Part shown: one piece after another, positions 35,641-36,349 of the stretch
How positions within the stretch are numbered: position 1 is the first letter of the stretch
How the letters are laid out: each line of letters begins with the position of its first letter
Assembly (NCBI GenBank): GCA_025060075.1
Contig: JANXCZ010000035.1
Span: 1-36,349 of the forward strand
Length of the DNA: 36,349 nt
Origin: Thermodesulfovibrio sp.
GTDB taxonomy: Bacteria > Nitrospirota > Thermodesulfovibrionia > Thermodesulfovibrionales > Thermodesulfovibrionaceae
Reading direction: 5' to 3'
Notes under the pieces: generated by a model
Databases searched by the model: none
Told to the model about the DNA's origin: nothing
Seen by the model: the letters and a program-made list of their open reading frames with translations, nothing else
Translations under genes and position numbers: made by a program

Positions 35641-36349
35641 ATGAGGAAAACATATATCTTTACGGAGGAAGAGTTGAAAAGAGTAGAGATAATGAACATT
35701 GTAATTTCAGGCAGTTTAAGACTTAGGCAAGCTCAACAGCTTTTAGGACTAAGTTAAAGGCAGACTTTAAGGATAAAGAAGAGGTTTCTTACTGAAGGAT
35801 TTAAGGACTTTTAAGAAGAAAAACAAAAAAAGCTTTAGCCGAAGACGTAGGAGGATGCCTATGGCAGGTATGTTAGTTCAGATGGACTCTTACCAGCATT
35901 GTTGGATAGACTCAGTTAAAGAACCTTGGTGGCTTGTAACTATGATTGATGATGTAGTCCAGTTTCAATTATTAAGAGTTTCATCCTTCTGATAATTTAT
36001 GGGCAAATATGAAAGTCATTAAAGCATACATTGAACAAAGAGGTATTTTTATGGCTTTGTATACAGACAAAGCCTCTCATTTTAAAACCACAAGGCATGC
36101 AGGATTACACTATCAAGTGGAAGTGGAACAGAAAGAAACTCAGATTGAGACAGCATTAAGTGAATTAAGATAAAGCTAATCGATGATACTACACAGGCAA
36201 AAGGAAGGATAGAGAGGAAATTCAGATTTTTTAAGGATAGACTAACAAGGGAGATGACACTAAGAGGAATAAAGGACTATGATAAAGCAAATAAATTTTT
36301 ATGGGAAGAGTTTCTTTTATGGTGTAACAGTAAATATAGTTTTCCTTTG
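35641..36349 (+). pseudogene. Broken DDE transposase of ISNCY/IS481-like type
   Basis: The reading frame starts at ATG 35641 with a helix-turn-helix part (EEELKRVEIMNIVISGSLRLRQAQQLLGLS). It meets a TAA at 35755-35757 where a Tyr codon is expected (LGLS-stop-RQTLRIKKRF). Similarity then moves to a second frame (RRRRMPMAGMLVQMDS, catalytic Asp at 35885), to a third (MALYTDKASHFKTTRH, Asp at 36066) and back to the second (TQAKGRIERKFRFFKDRL, Glu at 36212). One nonsense codon and at least three frameshifts make it non-functional. Frames of all DDE residues can still be followed, so the decay looks fairly recent. The 3' end lies beyond the window. Confidence 0.88.

Larger units (their letters stand above)
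35560..36349 (+). mobile_element. Decayed insertion sequence, ISNCY/IS481-like (right end outside window)
   Basis: The element consists of a broken DDE transposase gene preceded by a left-end region. TGTCACACATA (35560-35570) and TGTCACATATA (35586-35596) are near-identical direct repeats, as expected for terminal or subterminal transposase-binding sites. The exact left boundary is not proven, since the right end and any target duplication lie beyond 36349. It is inserted upstream of the pyrR promoter, pointing away from it. Confidence 0.75.

Overview
The window is AT-rich bacterial chromosome with almost no non-coding space. AGA/AGG arginine codons and Lys/Glu/Ile-rich proteins dominate. The gene mix includes an archaeal-type PEP carboxylase, ferredoxin-dependent indolepyruvate oxidoreductase, PEP synthase, flagellar and type IV pilus genes and many signalling proteins. 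It fits an anaerobic, probably thermophilic bacterium such as a Nitrospirota member of the Thermodesulfovibrio type. That assignment is inference from recalled gene content, not from a search.

Left part, plus strand (1-7634). The end of serS overlaps a FliK-like protein gene, a small FlhB-C-terminus-like gene (FlhX/YlqH type), trpC and archaeal-type ppcA, each by 4-8 bases. Next come iorA, iorB and a PaaK-type aryl-CoA ligase, a set suited to interconverting aryl acids and arylpyruvates. A perfect 16-bp palindrome at 7638-7653 has the form of a chromosomal parS (ParB-binding) site. It is followed by a 23-bp perfect-stem bidirectional terminator shared with the convergent ppsA (7705-10116, minus).

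Signalling operon, plus strand (10243-16799). A promoter whose predicted start lies at the ATG drives a GspE/PilB-type pilus ATPase. Behind it, with 1-4 base overlaps, are two GAF-HD-GYP proteins (c-di-GMP phosphodiesterase type), a class II cyclic-nucleotide phosphodiesterase-like metallo-beta-lactamase-fold protein, and a CHASE2-adenylate cyclase. One transcript therefore appears to encode a motility motor together with c-di-GMP breakdown, cAMP synthesis and probable cAMP breakdown.

Housekeeping, plus strand (16878-24527): rpmE with its terminator, a DUF1385/YqhQ membrane protein, prfA, prmC, a secreted C39-like protease, glgC, and a two-component pair in which the kinase carries a periplasmic ABC-type substrate-binding sensor.

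Nucleotide operon, minus strand (35459 down to 24529): pyrR-pyrB-pyrC-carA-carB-purH-(protoglobin/PsiE membrane protein)-purD-tRNA-Leu(UAG). Genes overlap or abut, so pyrimidine, carbamoyl-phosphate and purine synthesis look co-transcribed. The pyrR leader is too short for the usual attenuator. The haem-globin membrane protein between purH and purD is the most unexpected member.

Right edge (about 35560-36349): a decayed insertion sequence with an ISNCY/IS481-like DDE transposase, broken by one nonsense codon and at least three frameshifts and cut off by the window end. No gene-free stretch longer than 300 bases exists outside this remnant.
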